Positions 31,339-43,543 of a stretch of 64,000 nt of DNA are shown piece after piece. Position numbers and translations under genes: made by a program. The number at the start of each line of letters is the position of its first letter. Position 1 is the stretch's first letter. Location of the stretch: assembly GCF_018294505.1 (NCBI RefSeq), contig NC_057810.1:702503852-702567851 (forward strand). Reading direction: 5' to 3'. The DNA is from Triticum aestivum. Taxonomy: Eukaryota; Streptophyta; Magnoliopsida; Poales; Poaceae. Below the pieces are notes generated by a model. That model worked only from the letters and a program-made list of their open reading frames with translations, did no database searches and had not been told where the DNA came from.

Positions 31339-31505
31339 GGTGGCAGTGTCGTTTCTCATGGCGGTTCTAAACTTCTAATGCAGTGTCTACCGGATTAGTT
31401 GCATAGTTTAATTTCAGGTGTGCTTAGTTTAATTTTAGGGGTGTGTTGTGTTGAGCCCCCAGCAGAACTATGTTATGTTTCTTCTCATTAATTTAACTCT
31501 TCAGT

Positions 31506-32180
31506 ACTATTTCATATATAAATGTTTCTCTAATTCGGTTTCTCATTTACGGTTGAGCCCCCAGGAGAACTATGTTATGCGCATAACTCTTCACTACATC
31601 CATGGTAACGAATTAGAGAAACATTTACGGTCTATTCTGGTACTATTCTTCTCATTTATATATGAAAAAGATGCGCCTATATGATGACCATACTTAAAAG
31701 GCTAGCGTACTGTTCATCATATAGACCGTAACGAATTAGAGAAACATTCAAAATATTAGCAGAATAACTATTCTGCACACCACTTCCGCACTGCACGTTA
31801 AACGCAAGTGCACTGCATCTTCTTGACGACGAGCACTGCAATATAGACTAGTGAACTTCGCGTCGGAAAAAACTGCATGCAGTGTTTTTCTGGTACTGTT
31901 TTCGCTCTAATTTTTTGATTGTTTACCGGAACGAGGCATATAATATAACGTTGAAAAGTTATGGATTAGGCGCAACTTCGACATGTTGAACAGTTTTCGA
32001 GATTCCACACGGTTTAAGAGCAGTTTTGAAAATGGTGTGGCGGATGACGAGTGGCAGCGAGCGTTTTTTTCGTGTTTTTTTCTAAACCGCTTGTCGGAAT
32101 GAAGCAAATGATACGCCGTTGGATAGATATCGTCAAGGTGCATCTTTTTCATATATAAATGTTTCTCTAATTCGTTACGG
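31506..32180. repeat. Inverted short repeats downstream of gene A
   Basis: GTAACGAATTAGAGAAACAT (about 31606) and its near copy at 31727 are repeated inverted as ATGTTTCTCTAATTCGTTAC (about 32159). The right-hand copy is joined to CATCTTTTTCATATATAA, which also appears inverted at about 31655-31675. No gene was found. Confidence 0.65.
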
Positions 32181-32560
32181 TTTAAGAGCAGTTTCAAATT
32201 TACTAAATCGCGGAACTCTGTTTTTCAAATATTTTGAAATTTTTGGTACTGTTTTTGCTCCAGTTTTCTAACCGTTTGTCGGAACGAGACGTATGATACG
32301 CCATTGGAAAGCTACGGACAATTCACAACTTTCATATGTTGAAATGGTTTTGACATTCCTTACGGTTTTTAGTTAATTTTGAAAATCGTGCGGCTGACTT
32401 TGAGAGGCAGCGGCTGTATTTTCGTGAAATTTTTACGAACGGCTGGTCGGAATAATTCAAATCATACGCTATTGGAAAGATATCAACGAGACACAACTTT
32501 TTCATGTAGAACACTCTCTCTAATTCCTTACGATTTAAGAGCAGTTTCGATTTTACCGAA
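31900..32560 (+). repeat. Degenerate tandem repeat, about 180-bp unit, four copies
   Basis: Blocks TTTGTCGGAACGAGGCATAT and CGCCNTTGGAAAGCTA-like, then TACGGTTTAAGAGCAGTTT recur near 31920, 32090, 32275 and 32445. Non-coding; the family was not identified. Confidence 0.7.
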
Positions 32561-32614
32561 AAGCGGACACTCTGTTCTTCGCGAGACCAAAATCGTCATA
32601 TTTACTGCATCGGA

Positions 32615-32935
32615 CAGAAGAACGCATTGCTTCAGACAAAATACCGCACTGCATCAGATGGTCAAGCGCACTGCATGGTTTCTTTTTGTTTAGACGTATT
32701 TTTTCTCAGACGAGGAAAGAAAAACGCACTGCTTTTAGACGAAATACCGCACTTCATTAGATGGGCAAGTGCACTGCATGATTTGTTTTTGTTTAGACGT
32801 ATTTTTTCTCGGACGGGGAAAGAAGAACGCACTGCTTCAGATGAAATACCGCACTTCATTAGATGGGCAAGTGCACTGCATGTTTTTTTTGTGGGACGTA
32901 TTTTTTCCCAAACAAGGTGGAGTGCACTTCATGTC
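32615..32935 (+). repeat. Tandem repeat, about 100-bp unit, three copies
   Basis: GAACGCACTGCTTCAGA, then AAATACCGCACTTCATTAGA and TTTAGACGTATTTTTTCTC recur three times. Related ACTGCA-rich sequence continues to about 33200. Confidence 0.85.
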
Positions 32936-33199
32936 GAGCGGTGGTGAACCGCAGTACTATGAAAAGTGAACCACTTTCTTTTTCTTTTATCGTCTCCGTA
33001 ATTTTTTTATCTACGAGTATGCACTGCAGGGACAAGGTGAGTGTACTGCATCAATTTTTCTTTTTCCAATTTTCTTTCTACTGCACATAACAACAGAGTG
33101 AGCTGCATTAAAAAAATTTCCAATTTGTTTTTGCATTTGGCAACATAGTGAACCACTGCAAGAGAGAAGATCACTGCGGCAATGAAACAAGTGAGCTGC

Positions 33200-35400
33200 A
33201 CATAAACAAATTTTTGTTGTTCTTTTCTTCAATGAATGTTTTTGAGAGAGCTGCGATCTGTACATCTCTGTACTACGAGACGGGGTGAACGAACTACAGT
33301 GATCCTCTTTTTAATCCATAGTACAAACACACACAAATTACAATGACGAGGAACTACAACAACAACAAAAAAAAGAACTCCACTTTTGTGCACAAACTGA
33401 GCTGCACTAGAGTGGCACCAGGAACTACAACACGCCATGTAGATCACCTCCTCTCTCCCTTTAGGGATCTGCAAAGAACAGCATGGCCAACCACACAGAG
33501 AGCGGCTGCTGGCACATCCACGGCACCGCACCAAGATCATAGGCGAACTGCAGACAAGCAAAATCTGAAGAAAAGAAGGACCCAAAGTGCAATAGAACAA
33601 CGGTGACACGCCGCACCACAACAAGGGGAACTAGGCGAACTGCACGCCGGTGACGCCCTATCTTAACTGAATGCCGTAGAGGAGATCTGACGCACAACAA
33701 CATCAGGATCCAGAGCGGCAGTGGGAGACAAGATTGAGATGCCCCTGGCGGCACCTGCGGGCATAAGGGAGATGTGATGGAGGAAGATGAAGGCAATTAG
33801 AGAGAGGAGGGGAGGCTCACCTTCGGTGCTGCTGTGGTCACCTGAGCACCATCGCTGTCCATGCACCATGCAGCCCACTTGCCTACGCAAGGACGGGAGT
33901 ATGGACGGCTGCCGTGCCAAAAAAGGAAAAAAACTCCTGTGATCCGCACCGCACGGTGAGGTGCACCGCGGAGCGGGGAGGGGATGTTTCTGCACGCGCC
34001 CAACAAGTGCACTGCAGGCGGAGCATCGTTGGACTGAACGTCGGAGCGGGGAAGGCCGCTCGGGATCCCTCACCTCCAGGGAATGTGGCGACGGGATCTG
34101 GCCTGGGATGCTTCGATCCGTCACCTGGAGTGTCGCCGGAGGCTTCGGTTGTGGGGGATGGGATGGGGCGGCTAGCTTGGAGGGGGCGTGGCGGCTCGGT
34201 GTGCCTGGAGGTGGGAGGCCAGCCTGGCGCCCGCAGCTGCGTACGGGGCCGGGACGGATGAATCCGGCTGCGGGGGACGGGTCGCGCCGGCCATGAGCCA
34301 TGGTGGCAGAGGGGATGGCACGAATCGACGAGCGCCACTATGGGACTGGGGTAGGGCCTCGCCGGATCCGGGTGTGGGAAGGGTGGATCCAACCGCGGCG
34401 ACCAGCAGGAAGTTGGCGGATGCCCATGCTCCTCCGGCCGTCGGATGCAACCCGCGTGGTGCCACCTATGGACAAAGGAGAAGGCCGGGGAGAGATAGAG
34501 CTACGGGAATAGGATACTGACGCAGGGCGGCGCGGGGTCAGGGGCCCATCGGCGGGCACGAGATCCGCGTGGCCGTGCATCACCGGGAGGGGGCGTGTAT
34601 GCTCGAATTAGAAGGAGGAGGCGGAAGGGTGGGCCGGTGGCTTAGGGAAGAAGCCAGAGCAGGTCGTGGAAGCTCGGTGCTCGACCCCCCGGCGGCAAGT
34701 GAAGGGAGGTGGTGTGGCGATACGGGAAGGAGGTGGTGCGGCGGTGGGAGGGAGGTGCTGCAGTGGGGAAGGGGAAGAAGGTGGGGGGATACTAGTTGGT
34801 GGGCACGAGGAGTCGTGGGAGTGGGAGCAATGGGTGGGTTTTCTACTGGGATTGATCCGTCGCTGTGTGTTAGGGTGTTAGCAGAATAAGGTTTTTGGTG
34901 TGCAGAATAAGGTCTTAAAGTCTTAAGGTCTTAAGGTCTTAAGGTATATATATAGCCAGTTAAATTCTCAACCTAGAACGACATGCATGCCATGTAGTAA
35001 ACCGATCCGGAGGAAGTATAGTAAAAATGAGGTGATTTTACCCAGCGATCGGCGGGGGAGCATGGCCTGTCATGCGGTCCCACGTGTCATGATGTACCAA
35101 GGCGATGCGTGTGTCCCTCTTGAGGCAGAAGCAATACTAGTACGTGGTTTGAGATGATGTCGAACCGAATTGTGAAATAATGGTTGCTTCGTCCGTCTGG
35201 GAAGGTGCGGCATTGTGATTTGACGTCTCATTGCTCATTACTAACACTGGGCCGGTACGAGTGGGGTGCGTCCCCCCTGCTGTTCTGCACTGTTATTTGG
35301 TGCTTGACACGTCGACCCAGTTGCACATGAGATGACCCCCACATCCTTTGTCAAAATAAACAACACCCCGATCAATGCATCAATGCATTTCACTCTTTCG
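33200..35400. other. Intergenic stretch between the duplicated loci, no supported gene
   Basis: The stretch 33650-34880 is very GC-rich and open in several frames on both strands. None shows domain motifs, and the frames compete with each other. A tetra-repeat of GTCTTAAG at about 34918-34944 is a small minisatellite. At 35215-35260 a fragment (TGTGATTTGACGTCTCATTG) resembles sequence at 29550-29610 and 46317-46350. Confidence 0.45.
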
Positions 35401-35647
35401 TGCAACGGACATGCACCTTACTTGCTCCTACAGGTGCTTAAGCTTGCCACATAGGCATAAAGTCTGATGTGGCAAGTTAAACAAGAAGAGAGAGACTAGT
35501 TTGGTGACCCAAGGAAGAAACGGTGCTAAGCGCGTGTACCTAGGTGAAAAGACAATTTTGAGTCTATAGCTAATTAAATAAAGCAAACTTAGCAACACCA
35601 TTTTATTGGAAGAGGTCACTCCTTGGCAGATGCAATAAATACTAGTA

Positions 35648-35728
35648 CTCCATGTGTCCCATAATATAAGAACATTTTTGGCACTACACTAGTGTCAAAA
35701 ACGTTCTTATATTATGGGACGGATGGAG
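35648..35728. mobile_element. Stowaway MITE, copy B
   Basis: 81 bp, TA-flanked, same position and sequence type as 30034-30118, with a 4-bp shorter loop. Confidence 0.92.
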
Positions 35729-35915
35729 TACGAAGAAAGAGATAGAGAGGAGTAAAAAAATACACTTATAGCCAACCTTATAGCCAACCTTGTTGTAGTA
35801 TGAGTGACTAAGTGATGACTATGTATGACATGCCAACATCAGATAGCCTAACGCACTGTGTTAAATCTCCAAGGGCGCGACCGCGCGAGCGACGCGACGG
35901 TCGTGGTAGGCGCGA

Positions 35916-36088
35916 CCATGATACGGGCTGCTGGCAGCCCTTGGATCTGAGATCAAGCGGTCGCATGCTAAGTTGCTAAAAATTTGCAGAATAACCCTCC
36001 AAGATAGGATATTCGCCCATTGGTCTAGAATCACGCCATGCAACCGTTCGATCTCCGATCCAAGGGCTCTCGGAAGCCCGTATCATGG
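35916..36088. repeat. 52-bp inverted repeat in the leader of exonuclease-like gene B
   Basis: Arms 35916-35967 and 36037-36088 correspond to those of copy A. Paired bases remain largely complementary although the two loci have diverged. Confidence 0.85.
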
Positions 36089-36522
36089 GAGAATGGAAAG
36101 CCACTACCCTGCCATTCGCACGCTGGCAGTTCGCTCCTACTCGTCCCCGCACGTCCTTTAATACTACGGCGGTTCGCTCCTAGTCGTCCCGTCCATTCAC
36201 ATTACGGCAGTTCCACTAATCCTAACCCTCCTCCCAAATCCATGGCATCCCAAATCTCCCCGATCGGCGGTGAGTACAAGGTTAGAACCATCACCGGCGA
36301 TGAGTTCGACGTCATCTACACCCGTTCTTCCGCGACGGTGAAAGGATGCCTTTCTCGCTTCAGACGCATGTTCGAAGACTCACATGATGAGTGGGTCGCC
36401 GGGCTAGATGTTGAGTACACCACAGTCGTGGGACGAGAGAAGGATCTAAAGGACGAAGAGAGGAAGAAGCCCGCCGTAATCCAGGTTTGCGTGCATGACT
36501 TATGCTTGGTCTACCACATATG

Positions 36523-38285
36523 TGAAGGAAATATGCCCTAGAGGCAATAATAAAGCTATTATTTATTTCCTCATATCATGATAAATGTTTATTATTCATG
36601 CTAGAATTGTATTAACCGGAAACATGATACATGTGTGAATACATAGACAAACATATAGTCACTAGTATGCCTCTACTTGACTAGCTCATTAATCAAAGAT
36701 GGTTATGTTTCCTAACCATTGACATGTGTTGTCATTTGATTAATGGGATCACATCATTAGGAGAATGAGGTGATTGACATGACCCATCCCGTTAGCTTAG
36801 CACTTGATCGTTTAGTATTCTGCTATTGCTTCCTTCATGACTTATACATGTTCCTGTAACTATGAGAATTGTGTAACTCCCGTTTACCGGAGGAACACTT
36901 TGGGTACTACCAAACGTCACAACGTAACTGGGTGATTATAAAGGAGTACTACAGGTGTCTCCGAAGGTACATGTTGAGTTAGCATAATTCGAGATTAGGT
37001 TTTGTCACTCCGATTGTCGGAGAGGTATCTCTGGGCCCTCTCGGCAATACTCATCACCTAAGCCTTGCAAGCATGTAAATAATGAGTTAGTTATAAGATG
37101 AAGTATTACAGAACGAGTAAAGAGAGTTGTCGATAACGAGATTGAACTAGGTATTGGATACCGACGATCGAATCTCGGACAAGTAACATACCGATGACAA
37201 AGGGAACAACGTATGTTGTTATGCGGTTTGACCGATAAAGATCTTCGTAGAATATGTGGGAACCAATATGGGCATCCAGGTCCCGCTATTGGTTATTGAC
37301 CAGAGATGTGTCTCAGTCATGTCTACATCGTTCTCGAACCGTAGGGTCCGCACGCTTAAGGTTTCGATGACAGTTATATTATGAGTTTATGTATTTTGAT
37401 GTACCAAAGGTTGTTCGGAGTCCCGGATATGATTACGGACATGACTAGGAGTCTCGAAATGGTCGAGACATAAAGATTGATATATTGGACGGATATATTT
37501 GGACACCGGAAAGGTTCCGGAGAAGTTTGGAGCCCCGGGAGGTTACCGGAACCCCCCGGGAGATATATGGGCCTTATTGGGCCCATGTAGGAGGAAGAGA
37601 GAAGGAGCAAGGGAGGGGGGCGCGCCCCCCCAAGCCCAATCCAAATTGGGGAGGGGGGCCGGCCCCCCCTTTCCTTTCTCCTTCCCCCTCTTCCTATTAC
37701 TACTACTAGTACTACTTCCTAATACTAGTACTCTTTCCTTCCCCATCCAAATAAGATAAGGAAAAGAGAGGGAAACCTACTTGGAGTAGGTTTCCCCCTC
37801 CTCATGGCGCGCCCCCCTAGGGCCGGCCACCTCCTCCCTCCATCCTTTATATACGGGGGTAGGGGGGCACCCTAGAACATACAAGTTGATCATTGATCGT
37901 TCCTTAGCCGTGTGCGGTGCCCCCCTCCACGATATTACACCTCGGTCATATTGTAGCGGTGCTTAGGCGAAGCCCTGCAACAGGAGAACATCAAGATCGT
38001 CACCACGCCGTCGTGCTGACGGAACTCCCCCTCGGCGCCTCTGCTGGATCGGAGATCGAGGGTGCGTCATCGAGCTGTACGCGTGTCAAGAACTCGGAGG
38101 TGCCGGAGTAACGGTACTTGGATCGGTTGAACCGGAGGACGTACGACTACTTCCTCTACGTTGCGTCAACGCTTCCACTTTGGTCTACAAGGGTACGTAG
38201 ACAACACTCTCCCCTCGTTGCTATATCATCACCATGATCTTGCGTGTGTGTAGGAAATTTTTTGAAATTACTACGTTCCCCAACA
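36523..38285 (+). repeat. 5' LTR of Copia element 1
   Basis: 1763 bp, TG...CA. The first bases are TGAAGG rather than the inverted match (TGTTGG) to the terminal CCAACA. Confidence 0.95.
37846..37853 (+). promoter_or_regulatory. TATA box in the 5' LTR of Copia element 1
   Basis: TTTATATA follows a C/T-rich tract and precedes ACGGGGGTAGGGGGGC. It is the usual BARE-type LTR promoter position; the same sequence recurs in the 3' LTR near 44867. Confidence 0.6.
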
Positions 38286-38286
38286 G

Positions 38287-38299
38287 TGGCATCCGAGCC
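38287..38299 (+). other. Primer-binding site of Copia element 1
   Basis: TGGCATCCGAGCC starts 1 bp after the LTR. It differs by two bases from the TGGTATCAGAGCC complement of plant initiator-Met tRNA; the perfect form is present in Copia element 2. Confidence 0.8.
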
Positions 38300-39523
38300 T
38301 AGGTTTTATGCGTTGATGTTATATGCACGAGTAGAACACAAGTGAGTTGTGGATGATATAAGTCATACTGCCTACCAGCATGTCATACTTTGGTTCAGCG
38401 GTATTGTGAGATGAAGCGGCCCGGACCGACATTACGCGTACGCTTACGCGAGACTGGTTTCACCGTTACGAGCACTCGGGCTTAAAGGTGGCTGGCGGGT
38501 GTCTGTCTCTCTCACTTTAGTTGAACCGAGTGTGGCTACGCCCGGTCCTTGTGAAGGTTAAAACGGAGTCTATTTGACAAACTATCGTTGTGGTTTTGAT
38601 GCGTAGGTGAGATTGGTTCTTGCTTAAGCCTGTAGAAGCCAAGTAAAATTTGCAACAACAAAGTAGAGGACGTCTAACTTGTTTTTGCAGGGCATGTTGT
38701 GATGTGATATGGCCAAGACATGATGCTATATTTTATTGTATGAGATGATCATGTTTTGTAACCGAAGTTATCGGCAACTGGTAGGAGCCATATGGTTGTC
38801 GCTTTATTGTATGAAATGCAAACACCCTGTAATTGCTTTACTTTATCACTAAGCGGTAGCGATAGTCGTAGAAGCAATAGATGGCGTAACGACAACGATG
38901 CTACGATGGAGATCAAGGTGTTGCGCCGGTGACGATGGTGATCACGACGGTGCTTCGAAGATGGAGATCACAAGCACAAGATGATGATGGCCATATCATA
39001 TCACTTATATTGATTGCATGTGATGTTTATCCTTTATGCATCTTATCTTGCTTTGATTGACGGTAGCATTTTAAGATGATCTCTCACTAATTATCAAGAA
39101 GTGTTCTCCCTGAGTATGCACCGTTGCGAAAGTTCTTCGTGCTGAGACACCACGTGATGATCGGGTGTGATAGGCTCTATGTTCAAATACAACGGGTGCA
39201 AAACAGTTGCACACGCGGAATACTCAGGTTATACTTGACGAGCCTAGCATATACAGATATGGCCTCGGAACACGGGGACCGAAAGGTCAAGCATGAATCA
39301 TATAGTAGATATGATCAACATAGAGATGTTCACCATTGAAACTACTCCATCTCACGTGATGATCGGACATGGTTTAGTTGATTTGGATCACGTAATCACT
39401 TAGATGACTAGAGAGATGTCTGTCTAAGTGGGAGTTCTTTAGTAATATGATTAATTGAACTTAAATTTATCATGAACTTATTACCTGATAGTATTTTGCT
39501 TGTCTATGTTTGTTTGTAGATAG
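38300..39523 (+). other. Untranslated leader of Copia element 1
   Basis: 1.2 kb between primer site and gag with no long frame. Long leaders are normal in BARE-type elements and hold the packaging and dimerisation signals, which I cannot locate precisely. Confidence 0.6.
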
Positions 39524-42500
39524 ATGGCTCGTGCTGTTGTTCCGTTGAATTTTAATGCGTTCCTTGAGAAAACAAAATTGAAAGATGATGGTAGCAATTA
39601 CATGGACTGGGTCCGTAACCTGAGGATTATCCTCATTGCTGCACAGAAGAGTTACCTCCTGAAGCACCGCTGGGTGCCAGGCCTGCTGCTGATGCAACTG
39701 ACGACGTTAAGAACGTCTGGCAGAGCAAAGTTGATGACTACTCTATAGTTCAGTGTGCCATGCTTTACGGCTTAGAACCGGGTCTTCAACGACGTTTTGA
39801 ACGTCATGGGGCATATGAGATGTTCCAGGAGTTGAAGTTAATATTTCAAGCAAATACCCGGATTGAGAGATATGAAGTCTCCAATAAGTTCTACAGCTGC
39901 AAGATGGAGGAGAACAGTTCTGTCAGTGAGCATATACTCAAAATGTCTGGGTATAATAATCACTTGATTCAACTGGGAGTTAATCTTCCGGATGATAGCG
40001 TCATTGACAGAATTCTCCAATCACTGCCACCAAGCTACAAGAGCTTTGTGATGAACTATAATATGCAAGGGATGAACAAGACTATTCCCGAGCTCTTCGC
40101 GATGCTGAAAGCCGCGGAGGTAGAAATCAAAAAGGAGCATCAAGTGTTGATGGTAAACAAGACCACTGGTTTCAAGAAAAGGGGCAAAGGGAAGAAGAAG
40201 GGGAACTTCAAAAGGAATGGCAAACAAGTTGCTGCTCAAGTGAAGAAACCCAAGTCTGGACCTAAGCCTGAAACTGAGTGCTTCTACTGCAAGCGGACTG
40301 GACACTGGAAGCGGAACTGCCCCAAGTATTTGGCGGATAAGAAGGATGGCAAAGTGAACAAAGGTATATGTGATATACATGTTATTGATGTGTACCTTAC
40401 TAATGCTCGCAGTAGCACCTGGGTATTTGATACTGGTTCTGTTGCTAACATTTGCAACTCGAAACAGGGACTACGGATTAAGCGAGGATTAGCTAAGGAC
40501 GAGGTGACGATGCACGTGGGAAATGGTTCCAAAGTCGATGTGATCGCAGTCGGCACGCTACCTCTACATCTATCATCGGGATTAGTTTTTAGACCTGAAT
40601 AATTGTTATTTGGTGCCTGCGTTGAGCATGAACATTATATCTGGATCTTGTTTGATGCGAGACGGTTATTCATTTAAATCAGAGAATAATGGTTGTTCTA
40701 TTTATATGAGTAATATCTTTTATGGTCATGCACCCTTGAAGAGTGGTCTATTTTTATTAAATCTCGATAGTAGTGATACACATATTCATAATGTTGAAGC
40801 CAAAAGATGCAGAGTTGATAATGATAGTGCAACATATTTGTGGCACTGCCGTTTAGGTCATATCGGTGTAAAACGCATGAAGAAACTCCATACTGATGGA
40901 CTTCTGGAATCACTTGATTATGAATCACTTGGTACTTGCGAACCGTGCCTCATGGGCAAGATGACCAAAACACCGTTCTCCGGATCTATGGAGAGAGCAA
41001 CAGATTTGTTGGAAATCATACATACAGATGTATGTGGTCCGATGAATGTTGAGGCTCGTGGCGGATATCGTTATTTCCTCACCTTCACAGATGATTTGAG
41101 CAGATATGGGTATATCTACTTGATGAAGCACAAGTCTGAAACATTTGAAAAGTTCAAAGAATTTCAGAGTGAAGTAGAAAATCAGCGTAACAAGAAAATA
41201 AAGTTTCTACGATCTGATCGTGGAGGAGAATATTTGAGTTACGAGTTTGGTTTACATTTGAAACAATGTGGAATAGTTTCGCAACTCACGCCACCTGGAA
41301 CACCACAGTGAAATGGTGTGTCCGAACGTCGTAATCGTACTTTACTTGATATGGTGCGATCTATGATGTCTCTTACCGATTTACCGCTATCGTTTTGGGG
41401 TTATGCTTTAGAGACGGCCGCATTCACGTTAAATAGGGCACCATCAAAATCCGTTGAGACGACGCCTTATGAACTGTGGTTTGGCAAGAAACCAAAGTTG
41501 TCGTTTCTCAAAGTTTGGGGCTGCGATGCTTATGTGAAGAAACTTCAACCAGATAAGCTCGAACCCAAATTGGAGAAATGTGTCTTCATAGGATACCCAA
41601 AGGAGACAATTGGGTACACCTTCTATCACAGATCTGAAGGCAAGATTTTCGTTGCTAAAATCGGATCCTTTCTAGAGAAGGAGTTTCTCTCGAAAGAAGT
41701 GAGTGGGAGGAAAATAGAACTTGATGAGATAACTGTATCTACTCCCTTATTGGAAAGTAGTTCATCACAAGAACCGGTTCCTGTGACAACTACACCAATT
41801 AGTGAGGAAGCTAATGATATTGATCATGAAACTTCAGATCAAGTTTCTACTGAACCTCGTAGGTCTACCAGAGTAAGATCCGCACCAGAGTGGTACGGAA
41901 ATCCTATTCTAGAAGTCATGTTACTAGACCATGATGAATGTACGAACTATGAGGAAGCGATGATGAGCCCAGATTCCGCAAAATGGCTAGAGACCATGAA
42001 ATCTGAGATAGGATCCATGTATGAAAACAAAGTATGGACTTTGGTTGACTTGCCCGATGATCGGCAAGCCATTGAGAATAAATGGATCTTTAAGAAGAAG
42101 ACTGACGCTGATGGTAATGTTACTGTCTACAAAGCTCGACTTGTTGCAAAAGGTTTTCGACAAGTTCAAGGGGTTGACTACGATGAGACTTTCTCACCCG
42201 TAGCGATGCTTAAGTCTGTCCGAATCATGTTGGCTATTGCTGCATTTCATGATTATGAAATTTGGCAAATGGATGTCAAGACTGCATTCTTGAATGGATT
42301 TCTAGAAGAAGAGTTGTATATGATGCAACCTGAAGGTTTTGTTGATCCAAAAGGTGCTGACAAAGTGTGCAAGCTCCAACGTTCCATTTATGGACTGGTG
42401 CAAGCATCTCGGAGTTGGAATAAATGTTTTGATAGTGTGATCAAAGCATATGGCTTTATACAGACTTTTGGAGAAGCCTGTATTTACAAGAAAGTGAGTG

Positions 42501-43510
42501 GGAGCTCTGTAGCATTTCTAGTTTTATATGTTGATGACATATTATTAATTGGAAATGATATAGAATTTCTGGATAGCATAAAGGGATACTTGAATAAAAG
42601 TTTTTCTATGAAAGACCTCGGTGAAGCTGCTTACATATTGGGCATCAAGATCTATAGAGATAGATCAAGACGCTTAATAGGACTTTCACAAAGTACATAC
42701 CTTGACAAAATTTTGAAAAAGTTCAAAATGGATCAGGCAAAGAAAGGATTCTTGCCTGTGCTACAAGGTGTGAAGTTGAGTCAAACTCAATGCCCGACCA
42801 CAGTAGAAGATAGAGAGAAAATGAAAGATGTTCCCTATGCTTCAGCCATAGGCTCTATCATGTATGCAATGCTGTGTACCAGACCTGACGTATGCTTAGC
42901 AATAAGCTTGGCAGGTAGGTACCAAAGTAATCCAGGAGTGGATCACTGGACAGCGGTCAAGAACATCCTGAAATACCTGAAAAGGACTAAGGATATGTTT
43001 CTCGTATATGGAGGTGACAAAGAGCTTGTCGTAAATGGTTACATCGATGCAAGCTTTGACACTGATCCGGACGATTCTAAATCGCAGACCGGATACGTGT
43101 TTTTATTAAACGGTGGAGCTGTAAGTTGGTGCAGTTCTAAACAAAGCGTCGTGGAAGGATCTACATGTGAAGCGGAGTACATAGCTGCTTCTGAAGCAGC
43201 AAATGAAGGAGTCTGGATGAAGGAGTTCATTTCCGATCTAGGTGTCATACCTAGTGCATCGGGACCAATGAAGATCTTCTGTGACAATACTGGTGCAATT
43301 GCCTTGGCAAAGGAATCCAGATTTCACAAGAGGACCAAGCACATCAAGAGACGCTTCAATTCCATTCGGGACCAAGTCCAAGTGGGAGACATAGAGATTT
43401 GCAAGATACATACGGATCTGAATGTTGCAGACCCATTGACTAAGCCTCTCTCACGAGCAAAACATGATCAACACCAAGACTCCATGGGTGTTAGAATCAT
43501 TACTATGTAA
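39524..43510 (+). pseudogene. gag-pol polyprotein of Copia element 1, three breaks
   Basis: The start is ATGGCTCGTGCTGTTG (39524). Order: gag with zinc knuckle CFYCKRTGHWKRNC (40279-40320); protease DTG (40429-40437); integrase HCRLGH and CEPC zinc ligands (about 40843-40950) with HTDVCGP and RSDRGGEY; RT with KARLVAKG, MDVKTAFLNG and YVDDIL (about 42527); RNase H with DASFD, EAEY and DNTGA. It ends HQDSMGVRIITM at 43510. Breaks: a frameshift in gag between about 39620 and 39760; a second after a T run at 40586-40590; and TGA at 41309-41311 where the related element has an Arg codon, a likely CGA-to-TGA transition within integrase. From 41318 the frame is open to the end. The usual family product is one polyprotein of about 1300 residues. 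Confidence 0.9.
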
Positions 43511-43543
43511 TCTAGATTATTGACTCTAGTGCAAGTGGGAGAC

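Larger units (their letters stand above)
29805..31505 (+). repeat. Segmental duplication, copy A (exonuclease-like locus)
   Basis: From CTTGCTCCTACAGGTGCTTA (29809) to GTTATGTTTCTTCTCATTA (about 31490) this segment matches 35415-36522 joined to 45307-45915. The match includes the Stowaway element, the inverted-repeat leader, the gene and its 3' flank. The two copies are in direct orientation with about 4 kb of unrelated repeats between them. Confidence 0.9.
35415..36522 (+). repeat. Segmental duplication, copy B, left part
   Basis: It matches 29805-30900. It is separated from its right part (45307-45915) by the Copia element inserted at 36523. Confidence 0.9.

Noticed and set aside
33663..34301. 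A 212-codon minus-strand frame in GC-rich DNA
   Set aside because: Overlapping frames of similar length exist on both strands, composition is Pro/Ser/Arg-rich noise, and no motif is present.
37374..37759. Open frames shared between 37374-37759 and 44395-44780
   Set aside because: They lie in the two LTRs of Copia element 1; sharing reflects LTR identity, not a gene.
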